Positions 37,456-48,092 of a stretch of 64,000 nucleotides of DNA are shown here, in pieces. The notes below the pieces were generated by a model that ran no database searches, was not told the origin of the DNA, and was given only the letters and a program-made list of their open reading frames with translations. Numbering within the stretch: the first letter of the stretch is position 1; the number at the start of each line of letters is the position of its first letter. The translations under genes were made by a program, and so were the position numbers. The stretch spans positions 3,100,001-3,164,000 of the forward strand of contig NZ_JACGWV010000001.1 of NCBI RefSeq assembly GCF_014137995.1. Reading direction: 5' to 3'. This DNA comes from Promicromonospora sukumoe. GTDB taxonomy: Bacteria; Actinomycetota; Actinomycetes; Actinomycetales; Cellulomonadaceae.

Positions 37456-38133
37456 ATGTCAGCGCCTCCCCCGGAACGGCCCGCGCCCGGCACCGGCGCG
37501 CCGCCGCCCACGCCGGCCGGGGGCCAGCCGTACCCCGCGCCCCGACCGCGCAGGACCGGCCCCAAGGTGCTCACGTTCGGCGGGATCGCCGTCCTGGTCG
37601 TGGGCATGATCCTGGGCGTCGTCGGGTTCGTGGGGGCGGCCCGGGGCATCGTCGACCTGGTGCCCACGGACCTCGTCACCAGCGAGGGCACGGCCGGCAG
37701 CGACGCGCTCGCCCTGGGGCCGTCCACCACGCCGGTGCCATTCGACGTCCGGGAGAAGGGCGCCTACCTCGTCCTCGAGGTCTCACAGGACCGGTCGTCC
37801 CGGCTGCCCGCCTCGGCCGTGGGCGCCGAGGGGCCGAGCGGCCCGGTGCGCATCAGCCGGCCGGAGGAGTCCGGCTCGCTGGAGGTCAACGGCTGGTCGG
37901 TGTTCCCCGTCGGGGTGCTGGTCCCCGACGAGCAGGGTACGTACGCGATCGTCGTCGACCCGCAGGTGGCCGCCGCCGACGTCAGCATCGCCGTGAGCGG
38001 ACCGTACAACGCGGACAGCGTGGCCGGGATCGGCGGCAGCGGGATCGTCCTCCTGATCGGTGTCCTGCTCGGCGGGCTGGGCTTCGCGATGCTGGTCGCC
38101 GGGATCATCTGGTGGGCGGTCGCCAAGAAGTAG
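37456..38133 (+). CDS. hypothetical protein with two membrane segments
   Basis: 225 aa. A Pro-rich cytoplasmic N-terminus (about 30 residues) and basic patch precede membrane segment 1 (LTFGGIAVLVVGMILGVVGFVGAA). An exposed beta-rich domain of about 130 residues follows, then membrane segment 2 (GIVLLIGVLLGGLGFAMLVAGIIWW), ending in AKK. Similar small proteins are common in actinobacteria without assigned function. GGAGAC lies 10 nt before ATG 37456. It could form an operon with the PPOX gene (72-nt gap). Confidence 0.75.
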   Translation: MSAPPPERPAPGTGAPPPTPAGGQPYPAPRPRRTGPKVLTFGGIAVLVVGMILGVVGFVGAARGIVDLVPTDLVTSEGTAGSDALALGPSTTPVPFDVREKGAYLVLEVSQDRSSRLPASAVGAEGPSGPVRISRPEESGSLEVNGWSVFPVGVLVPDEQGTYAIVVDPQVAAADVSIAVSGPYNADSVAGIGGSGIVLLIGVLLGGLGFAMLVAGIIWWAVAKK

Positions 38134-38166
38134 GCCTCGTCCCGAACGGCTGCGGCCGGGGTGGGG

Positions 38167-38835
38167 TCACGCGGGCTGCTCGTCCAGGCCGAGCATCGCG
38201 CGGACCGGGGGCACACCGCTCAGCGTGACGTCGGGCCGGTGCAGGTCCGGGCGGGCCGCCCACATCTCGCGGGTCATCCGGTAGCGGTTCTCCGCGGCCC
38301 GGGTGCCCTGCCGGTCCACCAGTGCGACGCCGTTCGGCGCGTAGCCGAGCGACCGGGTCACGCCGTTGGACTCGGGGTTGTCGTCGAAGGCCTCGGTCGT
38401 GGCGTCGGCGGCGCCGAACCCCTCGAACAGCAGGTGCAGCGCCATCAGCCGCATCCGCTTGCCGATGCCCTGGCCGTGGTGCGCCAGGCCCAGCCAAGAG
38501 CCCGTGCCGGCGGACCGGGTCGCGGCGAACGCCTTGGCACCCACGCCCTGGACGCCGACGGGCGTGCCGTCGCGGAACACCCCGAGCTCGAACGCCCAGG
38601 CCTCGGGCGACACCTTGCCGCGCGACGCCCAGTGGAACTGCAGGAAGCCGCGGCGCACCTCGTCCGGCTCACCGACGTTCCACGGGACGACGAACGGGCT
38701 CCGCTCCGGCGGATGGATGCCCGCCACGGCGACCTCGGCGAGGCGGACGAGCTCGGCGTCGTCGGGCAGGCGCAGCTCGAGGTCGCCGCTGCTGACACGC
38801 AGACCGAAGGGCGGGAAGGCACTGGCAAGATCCAT
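38167..38835 (-). CDS. GNAT-family N-acetyltransferase
   Basis: 222 aa. GNAT fold: LRVSSGDLELRLPDDAELVRL at the start, the central AFELGVFRDGTPVGVQGV, acetyl-CoA-binding WLGLAHHGQGIGKRMRLMAL (motif A with the G-Q-G-I-G-K loop), and DDNPESNGVTRSLGYAPNG (motif B). It resembles the RimJ/RimL branch; the target may be a protein N-terminus or a small molecule. ATG 38835 is used, with AACGGT 6 nt upstream. Convergent with the membrane-protein gene. Confidence 0.88.
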   Translation of the reverse strand: MDLASAFPPFGLRVSSGDLELRLPDDAELVRLAEVAVAGIHPPERSPFVVPWNVGEPDEVRRGFLQFHWASRGKVSPEAWAFELGVFRDGTPVGVQGVGAKAFAATRSAGTGSWLGLAHHGQGIGKRMRLMALHLLFEGFGAADATTEAFDDNPESNGVTRSLGYAPNGVALVDRQGTRAAENRYRMTREMWAARPDLHRPDVTLSGVPPVRAMLGLDEQPA

Positions 38836-39191
38836 CACCCGACCGTTCCAGGTCCCTCCGGGACCGGGCAACCTCAAATCGAGGGGCGACCGCCCGGCCG
38901 GGTCCGTTCCGGAGGGCCGACGGCGGGCCGCTCCGGAGTGACCTGTACCCGGACGGAGGTGGCCGCGTGGGCTGAATATCGATCGGCTGGGACCCGGGCG
39001 ATCCGCCTGTGCCGGACAGTCCGGAGCAGCCGAACTTGCCGAGATCCGGGCGATCGGAATTCACCGCAGGTGGCCACCTCTCGAAAAGGTGTGTTCCACG
39101 CCCGAGAGGCCCCAGCGCCCGGACGCTCACGCCGGGAGACCGGCCCTGTGGACAGGCGTCGCGGAAGCCTCCGGGCGGGCAGGCTGGGCGC
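38836..39191. other. 356-bp intergenic region
   Basis: Divergent space between the GNAT gene and an HTH gene. It contains the -10 like boxes AACGGT (38842-38847, minus strand) and CAGGCT (39180-39185, plus strand) at 6 nt from the respective starts. I see no supported gene or RNA in the rest. Confidence 0.5.
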
Positions 39192-39563
39192 ATGGCACGC
39201 ACCAACTACGACCCGCTGGACCGGCACCCGATCTTCGACGGCACGCTCGACCCGGACCTCGACGACGACGTCGAGACACCCCCGGTACGCACCCGCCCCG
39301 CGCCCACCCTGTACAGCGACGGGCTGGCGCTCGTGTGCGCGGCGGCCGTCCGGTTCGAGGCCGCGCGACGGGGGCTGAGCCAGCGGCAGATCGCCGTCGA
39401 GGTCGGTCTGTCACGTGCGGCCGTCTCCGAGCGGTTCCGCGGCCGGACGGCCTGGACGCTGGACCAGCTCGGAACGCTCGCCCTGCTCTTCGGCTGCGAT
39501 CCCGCCGTCCTGGTCACCGAGCCGCGCAAGCCGGCCCGGGAGCTGGCCGGCAACTACCGCTGA
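39192..39563 (+). CDS. XRE-like helix-turn-helix protein
   Basis: 123 aa. After an acidic N-terminal 40 residues (DPDLDDDVETPP), residues 45-105 form a Cro/C1-type five-helix domain: AAVRFEAARRGLSQRQIAVEVGLSRAAVSERFRGRTAWTLDQLGTLALLFGCDPAVL. Probably a small transcriptional regulator; the target is unknown. CAGGCT ends 6 nt before ATG 39192. Single gene, convergent with the YbdK-type gene, with a hairpin between. Confidence 0.8.
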   Translation: MARTNYDPLDRHPIFDGTLDPDLDDDVETPPVRTRPAPTLYSDGLALVCAAAVRFEAARRGLSQRQIAVEVGLSRAAVSERFRGRTAWTLDQLGTLALLFGCDPAVLVTEPRKPARELAGNYR

Positions 39564-39644
39564 GCAGCAGAACGCGACCGATCGAGGCACGTCCGGCTGG
39601 AGCGCGGCGAGCAAGAGCGGGACCAGCCGGTGAGCGGCGAACCA

Positions 39645-39681
39645 GTGCGGCGACCGGCCGGGGTCCGGTCGGCCGCCGCAC
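39645..39681. terminator. imperfect hairpin between convergent genes
   Basis: GTGCGGCG (39645-39652) pairs with CGCCGCAC (39674-39681), and inside it ACCGG pairs with CCGGT. It lies between the HTH gene stop and the YbdK-type gene stop; probably bidirectional. Confidence 0.5.
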
Positions 39682-39693
39682 CCGGCACAGGGG

Positions 39694-40797
39694 TCAGGCC
39701 AGGGTGGCGTCCGCCGCGTGCAGCGCGACCGCGCCGAGGTCGCCGCCCGACTGGGCCGCCCAGGCGTACTGCCGCATCGCACCGTTGCCCTGGGACCAGA
39801 GCCCGCCCAGCAGCTCGGTCACGGTGTCGAGGTCGCCGAGGTCCACGAGGGCGTCGCGGACGTGGCCCACGAGCGCGCCCACGACGTCGTGCGCCGGGGC
39901 CGGCCGGAGGGTCCTCGGGTCCAGGAGGTCGCCGGAGAGGCCGGACCGCCCCGCCCGCCAGAGCGCCGTCCGCAGGATCTCGACGGGCGGCTCGGGCGCC
40001 GGTTCGCCGGACGCCGCGGCACGCGCCGCCGTCTCCACGAGGCCCCGAGCCAGCGCGGCCAGGAGCGTCGCGGTGTCCGCGGAGAGGCAGACGTCGGCGA
40101 CGCGGATCTCGACGGTCGGGTACTTGGCCGAGAGCCGGGCGTCGAAGTAGACCATCCCCTGGTCGAGGATCGTGCCGGTCGCGACGAGGCCCGAGACGGC
40201 GGCGTGGTAAGCCTCCGGCGTGCCGAAGTGCCGGGTCGGGCCCGCCGTGGGCCAGCGCGACCAGACCTGGGAGCGGAAGCTCGCGTAGCCGGAGTCGTCG
40301 CCCATCCAGTACGGCGAGTTCGCGGACAGCGCCAGCAGGGGCGCGAGCCACGGGCCGATGCGGTCGAGCACGGCGACGCCCTCGGCGTCGTCGGCCACGG
40401 AGACGTGCACGTGGCAGCCGCTGGTGAGCTGCTCACGCGCCGTGAGACCGAACTCGGTGCGCGCCTGGAGGTAGCGGAGCTTGCCGACCGTCGTGCCGGC
40501 GAACGCCAGGGGTGACGTACCCAGCGCCGCGATGCGCGCGTCGTGCCGCTCGGCCGCCGCCTGGGCGCCGGCGCGGCCCTCGCGGATCGCGGCCGCGACG
40601 TCCTCGAGCGTCGAGCGCGGCGGCGTGGCCGTCTCGATCTGCTCCTCCATGAACTCGTGCTCCAGCGGGCCGTCGCCAGGCTCCGCGGTGCCGAGCACGT
40701 CCTGGGCCCGCGCGATGGGCGCGCCGTCGTGACCGACGAGCATCAGCTCTTCCTCGACCCCGACGGTCCGCCGGGTCGTCGTCACAGCTCCCGTCAC
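39694..40797 (-). CDS. ybdK: YbdK-type carboxylate-amine ligase (glutamate-cysteine ligase family 2)
   Basis: 367 aa. Opens with [14 protein letters not shown], typical of GCS2; metal/substrate residues lie in [16 protein letters not shown]. The middle [13 protein letters not shown] and [21 protein letters not shown] are family hallmarks, followed by [20 protein letters not shown]. YbdK has weak glutamate-cysteine ligase activity in E. coli; actinobacterial relatives may use other substrates. The GTG at 40797 overlaps the dxs stop as GTGA; a second GTG at 40785 is an alternative start. Co-transcribed with dxs. Confidence 0.87.
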   Translation of the reverse strand: MTGAVTTTRRTVGVEEELMLVGHDGAPIARAQDVLGTAEPGDGPLEHEFMEEQIETATPPRSTLEDVAAAIREGRAGAQAAAERHDARIAALGTSPLAFAGTTVGKLRYLQARTEFGLTAREQLTSGCHVHVSVADDAEGVAVLDRIGPWLAPLLALSANSPYWMGDDSGYASFRSQVWSRWPTAGPTRHFGTPEAYHAAVSGLVATGTILDQGMVYFDARLSAKYPTVEIRVADVCLSADTATLLAALARGLVETAARAAASGEPAPEPPVEILRTALWRAGRSGLSGDLLDPRTLRPAPAHDVVGALVGHVRDALVDLGDLDTVTELLGGLWSQGNGAMRQYAWAAQSGGDLGAVALHAADATLA

Positions 40798-42689
40798 AGC
40801 AGTGCGAGGGCCGCGAGGGCGTCGCGCGTGGCGTCCGCCGCGGTCATGCGCTGGGCCCGGACGATGTGGTCCCGGCTCGCGTGGTCCAGGAACTGGACCG
40901 GCAGGCCCATGTGCACCTGGGGCGTGCCGATGCCCTGCTCGCCCGCGCGCTGCGCGAGCATGTCGCCCACGCCGCCGTCGACCACGCCGTCCTCCACCGT
41001 GACCACCAGGTCGTGCTCGCCGCAGAGCTTGACCAGGTTCTCCGGCACGGGCAGCACCCACGTCGGGGAGGCCACCGTGGCCTCGACGCCGTGCGCCGCG
41101 AGCGCCGCGCCGGTCTCCATGGCGCAGGCCGCCATGGAGCCCACGCCGACAACGAGCACGCGGCGGGTCACGGGGGCCTGCTGCCGGTTCGCGTCCGGGG
41201 AGAAGCGGCCCACGACGTCGACGCCGTCGAGCTCCTCGAGCGCCGGGATGTCGTCGCCGACGGCGCCCTTGGGGTAGCGGACCACGGTGGGCGCGTCGTC
41301 GACGTCGACGGCGGCGCGCAGCGCGCCGCGCAGGGTCGTCTCGTCGCGGGGTGCGGCCAGGCGCAGGCCGGGCACGATGCGGAGCATCGCCATGTCCCAC
41401 ATGCCGTTGTGGCTGGCGCCGTCGTCGCCGGTGATGCCGGCGCGGTCCAGCACGAAGGTGACGCCCGCCTTGTGCAGGGCGACGTCCATGAGGACCTGGT
41501 CGAACGCGCGGTTCAGGAACGTCGCGTAGACGGCGACGACGGGGTGCAGCCCGGCGTAGGCCATGCCGGCGGCCGACGTCGCGGCGTGCTGCTCGGCGAT
41601 GCCGACGTCGAAGGTGCGCTCGGGGAACTGCTCCTGGAAGGGCGCGAGGCCCACGGGGTGCAGCATGGCGGCGGTGATGGCGACGACGTCGGACCGGCGG
41701 CGGCCGATCTTGACGATCTCGTCGGCGAAGACCTTGGTCCAGCCGAAGCGGCTGGCGGCGACGGGCAGCCCGGTCTCGGGGTGGATGACGCCGACGGCGT
41801 GGAACCGGTCGGCGATGTCGTCCTCGGCGGGCTTGTAGCCGCGGCCCTTCTCGGTGATGGCGTGCACGATCACGGGGCGGCCGTACGCCTTGGCGCGGCC
41901 GAGCGCGCGCTCGAGCGCCTCGGTGTCGTGCCCGTCGACGGGCCCGATGTACTTGATGCCGAGGTCCTCGAACAGGCCCTGCGGGGCGACGACGTCCTTG
42001 AGGCCCTTCTTCAGGCCGTGCAGCCAGCGCCACGCGAAGCGGCCGGGCGCGCCGGAGCGGTGCAGGGCGCGGGTGCCCCAGCTGAGGAACGCCTCGTAGC
42101 CGCTGGTGGTGCGCAGCGTGTCGAGGTGGTTGGCGAGGCCGCCGATGGTCGGCGAGTAGGAGCGGCCGTTGTCGTTGACGACGATGACGAGCTTGCGGTC
42201 GCGGCTCTCGGCGATGTTGTTCAGCGCCTCCCAGGCCATGCCGCCCGTGAGGGCGCCGTCGCCGATGACGGCCACGACGTGGTCGTCCTTGCCGCGCACC
42301 TGGTTGGCCTTGGCGATGCCGTCGGCCCAGGACAGGGCGGTCGACGCGTGGGAGTTCTCGACGACGTCGTGCTCGGACTCGGCGCGGCTCGGGTAGCCGG
42401 ACATGCCGCCGCGCTTGCGCAGGTCGGAGAAGTCGTGGCGGCCCGTCAGGAGCTTGTGCACGTAGGACTGGTGGCCCGTGTCGAACACGAGGCTGTCACG
42501 CGGCGAGTCGAAGACCCGGTGCAGGGCGATGGTCAGCTCGACGACACCGAGGTTGGGCCCGAGGTGCCCGCCGGTGCGCGAGACGCTGTCCACCAGGAAC
42601 CGGCGGATCTCCTCGGCCAGCTCCGGCATCTGCCCGGGCGTCAGCGCCCGGACGTCCTCGGGCGAACGGATGTCGCTCAGCAAGCCCAT
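40794..42689 (-). CDS. dxs: 1-deoxy-D-xylulose-5-phosphate synthase
   Basis: 631 aa. Condenses pyruvate and glyceraldehyde 3-phosphate with TPP, the entry step of the MEP isoprenoid pathway. [16 protein letters not shown] and [11 protein letters not shown] at the N-terminus, the TPP-binding [18 protein letters not shown] with [16 protein letters not shown], the transketolase-like Pyr domain ([16 protein letters not shown]) and the C-terminal domain are complete. AAAGGA lies 7 nt before the ATG. The YbdK-type gene overlaps its stop. Confidence 0.97.
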   Translation of the reverse strand: MGLLSDIRSPEDVRALTPGQMPELAEEIRRFLVDSVSRTGGHLGPNLGVVELTIALHRVFDSPRDSLVFDTGHQSYVHKLLTGRHDFSDLRKRGGMSGYPSRAESEHDVVENSHASTALSWADGIAKANQVRGKDDHVVAVIGDGALTGGMAWEALNNIAESRDRKLVIVVNDNGRSYSPTIGGLANHLDTLRTTSGYEAFLSWGTRALHRSGAPGRFAWRWLHGLKKGLKDVVAPQGLFEDLGIKYIGPVDGHDTEALERALGRAKAYGRPVIVHAITEKGRGYKPAEDDIADRFHAVGVIHPETGLPVAASRFGWTKVFADEIVKIGRRRSDVVAITAAMLHPVGLAPFQEQFPERTFDVGIAEQHAATSAAGMAYAGLHPVVAVYATFLNRAFDQVLMDVALHKAGVTFVLDRAGITGDDGASHNGMWDMAMLRIVPGLRLAAPRDETTLRGALRAAVDVDDAPTVVRYPKGAVGDDIPALEELDGVDVVGRFSPDANRQQAPVTRRVLVVGVGSMAACAMETGAALAAHGVEATVASPTWVLPVPENLVKLCGEHDLVVTVEDGVVDGGVGDMLAQRAGEQGIGTPQVHMGLPVQFLDHASRDHIVRAQRMTAADATRDALAALALL

Positions 42690-42715
42690 GCGCGTCCTTT
42701 CGTCGTGCCCGGTGA

Positions 42716-44311
<1,596 letters not shown>

Positions 44312-44314
<3 letters not shown>

Positions 44315-44338
44315 GCCGGGGGCGATGCCTCCGGCTCA
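44312..44338. terminator. bidirectional hairpin spanning two stop codons
   Basis: TGAGCCGGGGGC (44312-44323) pairs with GCCTCCGGCTCA (44327-44338), with one mismatch and a GAT loop. Its first three bases are the guaB1 stop and its last three are the helD stop on the other strand. Confidence 0.7.
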
Positions 44339-46384
44339 GCCGACGACAACCAGGGTGCGGGTCGGGCGCGTGAGCGCGACGTAGAGGTCGCGCTCGCCGC
44401 CCGGCCGCGCGCCCGTGATCCCGTCGGGGTCGGCGACCACCACGGCGTCGAACTCCAGGCCGCGCACCTGCGAGACGGGCACCACCCGGACCCGGGTGTC
44501 CCCCAGGGCCCCGGCGATCTGCTCGACGGCCGCGTCGGCGGCGACCACCGCGACGAGGTCGTCGGGCCCCGCGGCCGCGAGCGCCCCCGTCTCGCGCACG
44601 ACGGCGTCGACCAGCTCGTCCGACGCCGCCGCGACGCGTCGCGGGACGTCGCCGTTCCGGACCGCGCGGGCCGGCGCCTGGTCGGGGGCGATGCGGGCGA
44701 GCAGCGGCGCCGCGACCTCCAGCACCTCGGCGGTGGTGCGGTAGCAGACGGTCAGGGTGCGCACGTCGGCGCGCCGGGCCAGGTCGGCGCCCAGTGCGTC
44801 GGCCCAGGAGGTCGCCCCCGTCGCAGGCCCGGCCTGGGCGAGGTCGCCGACGACGGTCATCGAGCGGCCCGGGCAGCGGCGCAGCACGGAGCGCCACTGC
44901 ATTGGCGTCAGCTCCTGCGCCTCGTCCACCACGACATGCCCGTAGATCCGCGCGGGCGGGCCGTTGAGCAGGTGCTCGGCCTCGTCCAGCAGGGGCAGGT
45001 GCGCGGCGGTCCAGGCCGGGGCGTCGGCGTCGGGCACCGAGATCTCCGGGCGCGCGTCCAGCAGGTCCAGCACCACGTCCTGGGCCACGAGGTAGGGCCA
45101 GGCGGCCTCGACGGCCCGCTCCAGGGCGACGTCCTCGGCGAGCTCCGCCTGCAGCGCGCCCGGGTCCAGCTCGGCGACGGCGGCGGCGTGCCCGAACCTG
45201 CCGCCGTCGTCGGGGGCGAAGCCGAGGCGCGCCAGGTCCCCGGCCGCCGCCTTGTCGACGTTGACGCCGCCGGTGAGCACCTCGATGTCCTCGTCCAGCT
45301 TGGCGAGGAACACGCGGGCGCGCGCCTGGACCTCGTCGGCCACCCACTCCACGACGAGGTCCTTGAACAGCTCCCGGGCCTGGTTGTGCGGCAGGCCGGT
45401 GCCGCCGGCGGTCGCGCGGGCCTCGGCCAGCGCGTGCTCGTCCAGCGTGACCGGGTCGCCGTCCACCAGGACCGTCAGCCTGCCCGACGGCGCCTGGTAC
45501 CCCCTCACGACCGCGGCCAGCTCGTCGGCCAGCCGGGCCTCGCCGGCGGCGCGGCGCAGCTCGTGGCCCGCGGCCGGGGCCTCGGGCAGGCCGAGGGCGT
45601 CTGCGACCAGGCGGTCTGCGGTGCTCATGGCGACGTCGTTCTCGCCGAGGGACGGCAGCACCTCCGCGATGTAGTCGAGGAACCGCGTGCCCGGGCCGAG
45701 CACGAGCACGCCGTCGGACCGCGCCTCCTCGAAGCCCGCCAGGACGTACGCGGCGCGGTGCAGCGCGACCACGGTCTTGCCCGTGCCGGGGCCGCCCTCC
45801 ACGACGGTGACGCCGCGGTGCGCGGAGCGGATGATGGCGTCCTGCTCGGCCTGGAGCGTGGACACGACGTCGCGCATGCGGCCGGTGCGGCGGGCGCTGA
45901 TGGCCTCCAGGAGCGGGCCGTCGCCGACGACGTCGCCCGGGCCCGGCTCCGTGCCGTCCAGGATCTCGTCGCTCACGCGGGTGACCCGGCGCCCGTCCAG
46001 GGCCAGGTGCCGGCGGCGGCGCAGGCCCATCGGGTGGGCCGCGGTGGCGGCGTAGAAGGGGCGGGCGGCCTCGGCCCGCCAGTCGATGAGGAGCTGGTCG
46101 TCGCCGTCGCTCAGCCCGGTGCGGCCGATGTGCAGCGTGCGCCCGCCGGCGTCGTCGATCCGGCCGAAGCAGAGGTGGTGCCCGGCCGCGTCCAGGGTGC
46201 GCTCCCGGCGCGTGAGCATGGCGACGCGCACCTCGCGCGTGTACGCCTCGGCCGGGTCGGCCGAGGAGGCGCGCCGGGCGTCGTCGAGGTCCGCGCGGAC
46301 GCGCCGGCTCTCGCCGTCGAGCCGGGCGTACAGGGCGTCGACGTACTGCTGCTCGGCGGACTGCTCGGTCTGGCGTGGCTGCAC
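44336..46384 (-). CDS. helD: HelD-like RNA polymerase-associated ATPase
   Basis: 682 aa, UvrD/Rep-like superfamily 1 ATPase. HelD proteins release stalled RNA polymerase from DNA; some actinobacterial forms protect against rifampicin. The N-terminal coiled coil (EQQYVDALYARLDGESRRVRADLDDARRASS) is the arm inserted into polymerase. The motor has Walker A VEGGPGTGKTVVALHRAAYVL, Walker B YGHVVVDEAQELTPMQW, VVGDLAQ, LTVCYRTTAEVLE and VRGLEFDAVVVADP, ending in YVALTRPTRTLVVV. GTG start with GAGGAG 6 nt upstream. Convergent with guaB1. Confidence 0.9.
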   Translation of the reverse strand: MQPRQTEQSAEQQYVDALYARLDGESRRVRADLDDARRASSADPAEAYTREVRVAMLTRRERTLDAAGHHLCFGRIDDAGGRTLHIGRTGLSDGDDQLLIDWRAEAARPFYAATAAHPMGLRRRRHLALDGRRVTRVSDEILDGTEPGPGDVVGDGPLLEAISARRTGRMRDVVSTLQAEQDAIIRSAHRGVTVVEGGPGTGKTVVALHRAAYVLAGFEEARSDGVLVLGPGTRFLDYIAEVLPSLGENDVAMSTADRLVADALGLPEAPAAGHELRRAAGEARLADELAAVVRGYQAPSGRLTVLVDGDPVTLDEHALAEARATAGGTGLPHNQARELFKDLVVEWVADEVQARARVFLAKLDEDIEVLTGGVNVDKAAAGDLARLGFAPDDGGRFGHAAAVAELDPGALQAELAEDVALERAVEAAWPYLVAQDVVLDLLDARPEISVPDADAPAWTAAHLPLLDEAEHLLNGPPARIYGHVVVDEAQELTPMQWRSVLRRCPGRSMTVVGDLAQAGPATGATSWADALGADLARRADVRTLTVCYRTTAEVLEVAAPLLARIAPDQAPARAVRNGDVPRRVAAASDELVDAVVRETGALAAAGPDDLVAVVAADAAVEQIAGALGDTRVRVVPVSQVRGLEFDAVVVADPDGITGARPGGERDLYVALTRPTRTLVVVG

Positions 46385-46448
46385 CGGGTCTCCTCGTTGT
46401 CGGAACCTGGTGTCAACGCGATCCCGCGCCGGAACGTTCCCGGCCGGC

Positions 46449-46877
46449 TCAGGACTCGCGGGCCCGCTGCCCGAAGGTCCCCGACGTGACCGTGGCCCAG
46501 GACCGCCGCAGGATCTCCTCCAGCACCGCGAGGTCGACCTGCTCGAGGTTCTTCAGGTACAGGCAGCCGACGCCGGTGGTGTGCGGGCCGAGCCGCTCCA
46601 GCAGCTCCGCGTGCGCGCCGACGCCGTCCGCGAGGTACACGGTGCTGGCCGGCTTGCGGGGCGAGAATCCCGTGGCGGGGGCGTCGCCGGACCGGCCGGT
46701 CGGGTACTCGTAGTGGTACTCGCCGAAGCCGACGATCGACGGGCCGAACATGCGGGGCTGCTGCCCCGTGACGCGTTCCATGAGGTCGAGCAGCGTGTGC
46801 GCGTCCCGCCGCCGGACGGCGGACGGCACCGCGTCGAGGTAGGCGGCCGGGTCGCCGTCGGTCCACGTGGTGGTCAT
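46449..46877 (-). CDS. DUF1801 family protein
   Basis: 142 aa, small soluble protein. AYLDAVPSAVRRRDAHTLLDLMERVTGQQPRMFGPSIVGFG is the family opening, followed by YHYEYPTGRSGDAPATGFSPRKPASTVYL and a C-terminal LKNLEQVDLAVLEEILRRSW. DUF1801/YdhG-like proteins are related to frataxin-like iron-handling folds in some annotations; the function here is not established. GATAAT lies 6 nt before ATG 46877. It is upstream of helD on the same strand, with a 64-nt gap. Confidence 0.85.
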   Translation of the reverse strand: MTTTWTDGDPAAYLDAVPSAVRRRDAHTLLDLMERVTGQQPRMFGPSIVGFGEYHYEYPTGRSGDAPATGFSPRKPASTVYLADGVGAHAELLERLGPHTTGVGCLYLKNLEQVDLAVLEEILRRSWATVTSGTFGQRARES

Positions 46878-47026
46878 GCCGCAATTATCTCGCTCCCCGC
46901 CCGTCACGCCAGGCCTCCCCGCCGGGTCTGCGGGCGAACTGTCGCGCTCGCGAGGCGAGATGTCGGAACTCCGGGCAGACTGCCGACGTCGCCGGGCGGG
47001 CCCCGGCCGGCGACCCGCCGCACCGA

Positions 47027-47032
47027 TAGGGT
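47027..47032 (+). promoter_or_regulatory. -10 box TAGGGT upstream of the repeat leader
   Basis: TAGGGT predicts a transcript starting near 47040, exactly where the CTGACCGG repeat array begins. The array would then be the 5' untranslated leader of the kinase-like gene. Confidence 0.4.
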
Positions 47033-47044
47033 GGGCGGCCCGTA

Positions 47045-47123
47045 CTGACCGGACAGCTTCCGGACCGGAGAACCCTTCCTGACCGGAGACGAGTTCTGAC
47101 CGGAGACAGCCCTGACCGGAGAC
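47045..47123 (+). repeat. five repeats of a CTGACCGGAGAC motif in a leader
   Basis: Units start at 47045, 47061, 47079, 47096 and 47112. The last three are identical 12-mers and the first two are variants. Spacing is 16-18 nt. Each full unit contains a GGAG core, like a Shine-Dalgarno sequence; the true AAGGAG (47124-47129) follows the last unit. It may bind a regulator at DNA or RNA level, or simply be slippage expansion. Confidence 0.7.
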
Positions 47124-47134
47124 AAGGAGCCCCT

Positions 47135-48031
47135 GTGGTCGCCGCCGACCTCGACGTGACCGTCGACCTCGCCCGAGCGCTCCTGCGCGAGCAGCACCCC
47201 GACCTCGCGGACCGGCCCCTGCGGCTGGTCGCGAACGGCTGGGACAACGTGATGCTGCGGCTGGGCGACGACCTGGCCCTGCGCCTGCCCCGCCGCGAGC
47301 TCGGGGCGCAGCTCATGCACAACGAGCACCGGGTACTTCCCCTGCTCGCGCCGCGGCTGCCCGTCGCCGTCCCCGACCCGGTGCGCGTGGGCGCGCCGAG
47401 CCCGGTGCTGGGCTACCCGTGGCCCTGGGGCGTGGTCCGGTGGGCCGACGGCGTGTGCGCCGCGGACGTCCCCGCGACGGAGCGCACGCCGTGGGCGGAG
47501 CACCTGGCGCGTGTGTTCGTCGCGCTGCACCGGCCGGCCCCGGACGACGCCCCCGAGAACGTCTTCCGCGGGGTCCCGGTCGCGGTGCGGGACGCGAGCT
47601 TCCAGGACTGGCTCCCGCTGCTGCCGGCCGGGGTCCACGAGCGCGCGCGGGCCCTGTGGGCCGACGCCCTGGCCGCGCCCGCGTTCGACGGCGTGCCCGT
47701 GTGGCTGCACGGCGACCCGCACCCGGCCAACCTCGTGGCGGACGCCGGCCGGCTGTCCGCCGTCATCGACTTCGGGGACGTGACCAGCGGCGACCCGGCC
47801 TCGGACCTCGGCATGGCCTGGCTCACGTTCGACGCCGCCGGCCGCGAGCGCTTCCGCGCCGTCGTGGACGCGCAGGCCCGCGACGGGCACGGCTGGGACG
47901 ACGGGACGTGGCGCCGCGCGAAGGGCTGGGCGGTGCTCTTCGCGGCGATCTGCTTCGCCTACCCGGACACGCACCCGGTGATGGTGGGCGTCGGGGAGCA
48001 CGCGGTGGGCCAGCTCTTCGGCCCCGGCTGA
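47135..48031 (+). CDS. aminoglycoside phosphotransferase (APH) family protein
   Basis: 298 aa, protein-kinase-like fold. The ATP lobe begins RLVANGWDNVMLRLGDDLALRLPRR, with the catalytic loop VWLHGDPHPANLV and metal motif SAVIDFGDVTSGDPASDLG, all intact. The family phosphorylates small molecules; only some members give aminoglycoside resistance, and this chromosomal member more likely acts on a metabolite (inference). GTG 47135 with AAGGAG 5 nt upstream, after an unusual leader of five short repeats. Followed 61 nt later by a DUF4241 gene with its own -10 box. Confidence 0.88.
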   Translation: MVAADLDVTVDLARALLREQHPDLADRPLRLVANGWDNVMLRLGDDLALRLPRRELGAQLMHNEHRVLPLLAPRLPVAVPDPVRVGAPSPVLGYPWPWGVVRWADGVCAADVPATERTPWAEHLARVFVALHRPAPDDAPENVFRGVPVAVRDASFQDWLPLLPAGVHERARALWADALAAPAFDGVPVWLHGDPHPANLVADAGRLSAVIDFGDVTSGDPASDLGMAWLTFDAAGRERFRAVVDAQARDGHGWDDGTWRRAKGWAVLFAAICFAYPDTHPVMVGVGEHAVGQLFGPG

Positions 48032-48092
48032 TCTCGGGTCCGGCTGAGCGGCCCCGTCACCGCGTGTCGGTGGCTGCCGCTACCTTCCTCGC

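Noticed and set aside
39694..42033. Upstream extension of the YbdK-type gene into dxs
   Set aside because: It is a shadow frame of dxs; the GTGA overlap at 40794-40797 gives the natural start.
47045..47123. Repeat array as a CRISPR
   Set aside because: Repeats are only 12 nt with 4-6 nt spacers and there are no cas genes.
47135..48031. APH-like gene as an aminoglycoside resistance determinant
   Set aside because: Only family motifs are present; nothing in sequence or context points to drug resistance.
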